DNA of 9,694 bases from CAYYHA01 sp964471535. Its GTDB lineage: Bacteria; Myxococcota; Myxococcia; SLRQ01. The notes below the pieces were generated by a model. The model was not told the DNA's origin, did no database searches, and worked only from the letters and a program-made list of their open reading frames with translations. The number at the start of each line of letters is the position of its first letter. Positions within the stretch are counted from its first letter, which is position 1. Shown piece by piece: positions 5,685 to 9,694 of the stretch. The stretch is from assembly GCA_964471535.1 (NCBI GenBank), contig CAYYHA010000158.1, forward strand, positions 1-9,694. The letters are read 5' to 3'. The translations under genes were made by a program, and so were the position numbers.

Positions 5685-6224
5685 ATGACGGCACAGACGG
5701 CGAGGGCGACGGTGGGAACGGCGGCGAGGGACGCGGCGGAGGCCCGTGCGCACGTGGAGCAGGCCCGGCGGCGGGCTGGGGATCTCTTGAACATCCTCCG
5801 TGACGAGGTGGAGGAATCGGCGCAGCAGCGCGAGCTGCTCATCGACCTCGATGCCGACGCGCTCCTCACCCGGGCGGCCCGCCGGGATGCCTTCAACGCC
5901 AATGCGGCCGCCATGCAAGAGGACGTGGCCGCCCACCTGCGGCGGGCGGCCGATGCGCTGGGGCTCACCGAGGTGACCTTCGAGGCACTCGGGGCGCACC
6001 TGCCGGACGGGGTGGAGGCCCTCAAACGGACGCTCTCAGAGGTGGGGCACCTCGCGGCCGAACTACGGCGCCTCGACGAGACCAACCTGCTCCTGGGCAG
6101 GCGGGCGCTCGCGATCACCCGCGGGTACTTCGAGGCCCTCCTGCCCCAAACGGCAGCCTATGACCGATCCGGTCGCGCCAGGGAGAGTCGGGCGGCGGTG
6201 AAGGGAGACATCACCCTACTCTGA
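5685..6224 (+). CDS. flgN: FlgN-family export chaperone for FlgK and FlgL
   Basis: Cytoplasmic helical protein of 179 residues, within the FlgN range. FlgN keeps FlgK and FlgL soluble and brings them to the export ATPase. The family pattern is visible: LLNILRDEVEESAQQRELLIDLDADAL (about 34-60) corresponds to the 'L..iL..E...L..ld.e.L' first helix. LRRLDETNLLLGRRALAITRGY (127-148) corresponds to the 'n..N..L' segment, and it ends with AYDRSGRARE (158-167), matching the 'Y...G' tail that precedes the disordered end. The start at 5685 is chosen because it lies 2 nt after the flgM stop and leaves out a low-complexity upstream extension that overlaps flgM. No good Shine-Dalgarno sequence is seen, so translation is likely coupled to flgM. 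It is directly followed by its expected clients. Confidence 0.88.
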   Translation: MTAQTARATVGTAARDAAEARAHVEQARRRAGDLLNILRDEVEESAQQRELLIDLDADALLTRAARRDAFNANAAAMQEDVAAHLRRAADALGLTEVTFEALGAHLPDGVEALKRTLSEVGHLAAELRRLDETNLLLGRRALAITRGYFEALLPQTAAYDRSGRARESRAAVKGDITLL

Positions 6225-6230
6225 CCCGAT

Positions 6231-7637
6231 ATGGCAGACCTCTTTACACTGCTGAACACGGGCGCTTGGAGCCTCTCGGCCCACCGGGCGGCGACGGCGA
6301 CGGCCTCCCACAACCTCGCCAACGCCACCACCGAGGGCTACAGCCGGCAGCGCGCCGAGCTGGTGGCGACCACTCCGGCCCGGCGTCTCGGCGGGGCCTA
6401 CGTGGGGCGGGGGGTGAGCCTGTCTACGGTGAGCCAGGCACGGGACCGCTTCCTCGAGCAGCAGATCCCTGGCGCCCTCGCAGCGCGGGCGGAGGCGGGT
6501 GCCGAGGCCGATGCGCTGGCGGCGGTTTCGGTCTTCGATCCGGAAGGGGGCGGCGGGCTCGCCGACGCACTCTCGTCCTTCTACGGCGCGCTGTCCGACC
6601 TGACGAACCGGCCCGGCGACCCCGCACTCCGCGAGGTCGTGGTAGAGCGGGCCAAGGGCCTGGCGCGGGCCTTCAACCGCACGGCACAGGCGCTGGACGA
6701 GGCGAGGGACGGTCTCGACGTGAAGCTCGCCGGAGAGGTCGAGGAGATAAACCACCTCGCCGAGGAGGTCGCCCGGCTGAACGCGGCGATCCGCAGCGCG
6801 CGGGCCTCCGGCGCCGAGCCCAACGATCTCCTGGACCAGCGCACCCTGGCGCGGGACCGGCTGGCGGAGCTCACCGGCGCACGCCCCATCCCCGACGGCG
6901 AGGGCAACCTCTCCTTGGCGCTCGCCGACGGCACGGCGCTGGTCAGCGGTGATCTCGCCGCCCGGCTGTCGACCGTGCCCGACCCGGCGAACGGTGGCCA
7001 CCTGGCGCTCGCGATCTCCCGCCCCGATGGCAGCGGCCCCGTTTCGGTGGACCAGGCGGCGCTCGGCGGCAGCCTCGGCGGGCTGCTTTCGGCGCGCGAC
7101 GGCGCGCTCGCGAGCGCCGAGACGGCGGTCGACCAGCTCGCCTTCGATCTGGCCGGGGAGATCAACACCGTGCACCAAGCCGGCTTCGGGCTCGATGGCG
7201 TGTCGGGGCGCGTGCTCTTCGAGCCGCCGGCAGGTGTGGGCGGTGCGGCTGCAGCGCTTCGTGTGGAGGCGGCGATCGCGCAGGATGCCACGCTCCTCGC
7301 CACTTCGGACTCGGCGGCCGGGGTGCCGGGCAACGGCGGTAACCTGCTCCGCCTCCTCGCCACGCAGGATGCGCCCCTGTCCACCGGGCAGTCGGCCGCC
7401 GCCGCCCTGGGCGATGCGGTGGCCGCCTTCGGGAGCGCCGCCGCCGGAGTCGACGCGGCCTTTCGGCAGTCGAGCGCCATCGAGGAGCGACTGACCACGA
7501 TGCGCGAATCGGTGAGCGGCGTCTCCATCGACGAGGAGATGATCGAGATGACGAAGGCGCAACGCACCTTCGAAGCGGTGATGCGGGTGGTGGAGACGGC
7601 GGACGAGATGCTGGCAACCCTGATGCGACTGCGTTGA
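6231..7637 (+). CDS. flgK: Hook-filament junction protein FlgK (HAP1)
   Basis: Hook-associated protein 1 of 468 residues, at the shorter end of the FlgK range. It forms the junction between hook and filament with FlgL. The N-terminus MADLFTLLNTGAWSLSAHRA and ASHNLANATTEGYSRQRAEL (25-44) are typical. A long helical region follows (about 95-190, including SSFYGALSDLTNRPGDPALR and NHLAEEVARLNAAIRSARAS), then AGEINTVHQAGFGLDG. The C-terminal helix is SIDEEMIEMTKAQRTFEAV and VETADEMLATLM (about 432-465). The variable middle domain appears small. It begins 6 nt after flgN. The nearest Shine-Dalgarno-like element (AAGGGAGA, 6201-6208) is 22 nt away, too far, so initiation probably depends on coupling to flgN. 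Confidence 0.96.
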   Translation: MADLFTLLNTGAWSLSAHRAATATASHNLANATTEGYSRQRAELVATTPARRLGGAYVGRGVSLSTVSQARDRFLEQQIPGALAARAEAGAEADALAAVSVFDPEGGGGLADALSSFYGALSDLTNRPGDPALREVVVERAKGLARAFNRTAQALDEARDGLDVKLAGEVEEINHLAEEVARLNAAIRSARASGAEPNDLLDQRTLARDRLAELTGARPIPDGEGNLSLALADGTALVSGDLAARLSTVPDPANGGHLALAISRPDGSGPVSVDQAALGGSLGGLLSARDGALASAETAVDQLAFDLAGEINTVHQAGFGLDGVSGRVLFEPPAGVGGAAAALRVEAAIAQDATLLATSDSAAGVPGNGGNLLRLLATQDAPLSTGQSAAAALGDAVAAFGSAAAGVDAAFRQSSAIEERLTTMRESVSGVSIDEEMIEMTKAQRTFEAVMRVVETADEMLATLMRLR

Positions 7638-7638
7638 G

Positions 7639-8520
7639 ATGCGAATCAGTGACAAGCTCCTCTTTCTGCGCGGGCAGAAGGATCTGCAAGCGAGCAAGAC
7701 CCGCTACGCGAAGGCGCAGGCGGCACTCACGACGGGGCTTCAGGTACGCCGCGCAGCCGACGACCCCGGTGCAGCGGCGCTGGCGGTGCGGCACGCGGCG
7801 GCGCGGCGGCGCCACGAGGACATCGAGCGCAACGCCGGGCGCGCGGCGGACACGGTGACCGCGATGGATGCGGCCTTGGGCGACGTCAACGATGCCCTGG
7901 TGCGGGCGAAGCAGCTTGCGGTGCAGCTCTCCAACGACACCTACGATGCGGCGCAGCGGGCGGAGGCCGCCACCGAGGTGCAGGCCCTCTTCGACACCGT
8001 GCTCGGGCGGCTCAACATGCGCCATGGGGGGCGCTACGTCTTTGGGGGTGCGAAGGACGACGTGCCCCCCTTCGATGCCTCCGGCGCCTACCAGGGCGAC
8101 CAGAGCGTGCTGCAGGTGGAGGTCGCGCCGGGCCTCTACCAGGACGCGCAGATCCGCACCGATGTCGTGATCGAGGGGGGGAGCGGCGGCGTGAACGTCC
8201 TCACCGTCCTGAAGGACCTCGCCAGTGCGCTGGCCATCGACGATACCACCGGTATCCAACAGGCCGTCGGCGACCTGGACACGGCGATCGAGCAGGTTTC
8301 CGCGGGGCGCGCGAGGCTGGGTACGGCGATGAACGCCTTCGATGAGGCGGTGCGTATCTCCCGCACCGCGGCGGACCGGGCGCGCCTCGCCGAGAGCCAC
8401 CTGACCGAGAGCGATCTCGTCGAGGCGGCTTCCACCCTCGCCTACGCGCAGCAGGGTCTGGAGGCGGCGATCGCCGCGACGAGCAAGTCCTTCGAGAGCA
8501 GCCTCCTCGACCGGATGTAG
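7639..8520 (+). CDS. flgL: Hook-filament junction protein FlgL (HAP3)
   Basis: Hook-associated protein 3 of 293 residues, near the usual 300, forming the second junction layer below flagellin. The N-terminus MRISDKLLFLRGQKDLQASK and the loop RRAADDPGAAALAV (37-50) match the flagellin/FlgL 'spsDDPa.aa' motif. Helices follow at 60-128, and GRYVFGG (131-137) is the FlgL-specific motif. The C-terminus ESDLVEAASTLAYAQQGLEA and then AIAATSKSFESSLL forms the matching terminal helix. The ATG comes 1 nt after the flgK stop (TGAgATG), with no separate Shine-Dalgarno sequence, so the two are probably translated together and made in similar amounts. Confidence 0.95.
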   Translation: MRISDKLLFLRGQKDLQASKTRYAKAQAALTTGLQVRRAADDPGAAALAVRHAAARRRHEDIERNAGRAADTVTAMDAALGDVNDALVRAKQLAVQLSNDTYDAAQRAEAATEVQALFDTVLGRLNMRHGGRYVFGGAKDDVPPFDASGAYQGDQSVLQVEVAPGLYQDAQIRTDVVIEGGSGGVNVLTVLKDLASALAIDDTTGIQQAVGDLDTAIEQVSAGRARLGTAMNAFDEAVRISRTAADRARLAESHLTESDLVEAASTLAYAQQGLEAAIAATSKSFESSLLDRM

Positions 8521-8522
8521 CG

Positions 8523-9694
8523 ATGCGCCTTCGCGTCGTGGACCTAGGCCTCGATCCCGACGCGCCGCCGCGGCCGCGGGAGCCACGCCGCGTCCTCGAG
8601 GCCGCCCTGCGCGGGCGGGTGCGCTGGCTGCGGCGGCAGATGGACCCCGAGCTCTTCCAGCGCGCCTTGCTGACGCCCATGCTCCTCCACGGTGCGTTTC
8701 GTTTCCCTGGGCTCGACTCGGCGCCCCCGGGGATCGAGGGTATCGGCGCCGGCCGCGGCTGGGCCGCGCGGGCACGGCGCTTTCGCCTGCCCCCGCCGCA
8801 CCAGGTGTGCCGCTACCAGCCGCTGGTCGAGGCGGTGATCGCCCAGCCGGGCGGGGAGGGGCTCTCCCTCTGGGTGATTCCCCAGGAAGGACTCCTGAAG
8901 GGGCAGGTCGAACGCATCGACCGCCGCATCGAGGCGATGCGCTCGGTGCTGCGCCCCCACCGTGTACAGCGGGTGGACGGCCTGGCCTTCCGCGCGGAGG
9001 GCGACCGCGCCCTTCGCACCCTGCTCTTCGGTGCCCTCCTCGCCGGCCGGCTGCCCCGGCTCCCCGAGGCGATGGACCCGGTGGACCTCGGCGGGCTGTG
9101 GTCGCTCGTGGAGGCGGCGCCCGACGACGCGAGCGCCGAGGCCTTGATGGAGGCCCTCGGCCGCCCGCTCCCTCCACCCCTCGATGTCCTCGAGGGCGCG
9201 GTGCGGAAGGGAGCGGGGGCGCTTCGGCTCGCGGTGCCAGCGGAGATCTGCCGCACGTGGGTGGGCGGGCAGGTGCGCCCCCGGCACGAGGACGACTTCG
9301 AGGAGGCACACCGGCGGGGCCGGGCGGCGGCGCTGGCGGCCATCCGGGGCTTTGCGCGCACCGTGCTTCGCCACGACGACGCCGTCCGCCACCGCATCGC
9401 CCGCGCCTTCCTCCGCGCCGGCGTGCCCTCGAGCTGGCTGCCCGAGCTGGCCGCCCGGATCGACCCCCGAGGCTTCGAGGTCGAGGCAGAGGAGGGGCGC
9501 TTTCGCGTGCGCGACGCCTGGGGACAGTGCATCGTGGAGGCGGCCAGCGAATCGACCGCGCGCGTGCGGGCGCTCCACTTCCTGAAGGAGGCCTTCGGCC
9601 GGCCGCTTCGGCCGTGGAAGCCGTGGGCCCGCGTGGCCGATTTCCTCGCGGCGGAGGGGCCGGGGGCGCTGATGCTCGTCGACGAAGCGCTGAC
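8523..9694 (+). CDS. Unrecognised protein downstream of flgL, 3' end outside window
   Basis: An open frame begins with ATG 2 nt after the flgL stop and runs for 390 codons to the window edge without a stop, so the gene is incomplete. Third codon positions are strongly G or C, as in the neighbouring genes, which supports real coding. No signal peptide or membrane span is evident, so a soluble cytoplasmic protein is likely. It begins MRLRVVDLGLDPDAP and is rich in Arg, Ala and Leu. Three cysteines are seen (96, 243, 336). A compact alpha/beta-looking stretch is at about 96-150 (CRYQPLVEAVIAQPGG, LSLWVIPQEGLLKG, a charged helix). A helical stretch is at about 254-310 (RHEDDFEEAHRRGRAAALAA onward), and a beta-rich stretch at 316-340 precedes helix 344-358. 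I do not recognise a family. It is far too long for csrA or fliW, which often stand here. Co-transcription suggests a flagellar role, which remains inference. Confidence 0.7.
   Translation, partial: MRLRVVDLGLDPDAPPRPREPRRVLEAALRGRVRWLRRQMDPELFQRALLTPMLLHGAFRFPGLDSAPPGIEGIGAGRGWAARARRFRLPPPHQVCRYQPLVEAVIAQPGGEGLSLWVIPQEGLLKGQVERIDRRIEAMRSVLRPHRVQRVDGLAFRAEGDRALRTLLFGALLAGRLPRLPEAMDPVDLGGLWSLVEAAPDDASAEALMEALGRPLPPPLDVLEGAVRKGAGALRLAVPAEICRTWVGGQVRPRHEDDFEEAHRRGRAAALAAIRGFARTVLRHDDAVRHRIARAFLRAGVPSSWLPELAARIDPRGFEVEAEEGRFRVRDAWGQCIVEAASESTARVRALHFLKEAFGRPLRPWKPWARVADFLAAEGPGALMLVDEAL

Noticed and set aside
7162..9309. 715-codon open frame on the minus strand opposite flgK, flgL and the last gene
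   Set aside because: It is Arg/Pro-rich composition noise typical of GC-rich DNA and overlaps firmly identified flgK and flgL on the other strand.

Overview
This is a very GC-rich window (roughly 70% G+C or more by eye, with third codon positions almost all G or C). It carries a compact flagellar rod, ring and hook-junction gene cluster. The presence of both a P-ring protein (FlgI) and an L-ring lipoprotein (FlgH) means a Gram-negative, two-membrane cell. The order flgF-flgG-flgA-flgH-flgI-flgJ-flgM-flgN-flgK-flgL is the arrangement I associate with deltaproteobacterial-type genomes (Desulfobacterota, Myxococcota, Binatota and relatives). The exact lineage cannot be fixed from this sequence alone.

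Layout. On the minus strand at the left edge is a FliJ-like export chaperone (73-480), reading leftward out of the window. A 236-base divergent intergenic region (481-716) separates it from the rightward operon. That region holds a 16-bp direct repeat in about 2.7 copies (593-636), an A-tract dyad (666-678), and a sigma54-type -24/-12 match on each strand facing each gene (689-704 plus, 543-558 minus). From 717 to the right edge, eleven genes run on the plus strand with almost no gaps: flgF, flgG, flgA, flgH, flgI, a FlgJ-type rod-cap domain fused to an M23 peptidase, flgM, flgN, flgK, flgL, and an unrecognised gene that runs off the right end. Start and stop codons overlap or lie within a few bases at most junctions. 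The 49-base flgF-flgG gap is the only sizeable break, so this reads as one transcript.

How the genes work together. FlgF and FlgG form the proximal and distal rod. The FlgJ-like fusion probably caps the growing rod and opens the peptidoglycan. FlgA chaperones FlgI into the P-ring, and FlgH forms the L-ring. FlgM holds back sigma28 until the hook is complete. FlgN escorts FlgK and FlgL, which form the hook-filament junction. FliJ serves the export ATPase.

The most notable points are the M23 rather than glucosaminidase domain on FlgJ, the shared repeat between two opposed sigma54-like promoters (the flgF one would give an almost leaderless mRNA), the unrecognised gene after flgL, and the distribution of cysteines (four in mature FlgA, none in FlgI). 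No RNA genes, insertion sequences, CRISPR arrays or convincing terminators were seen.
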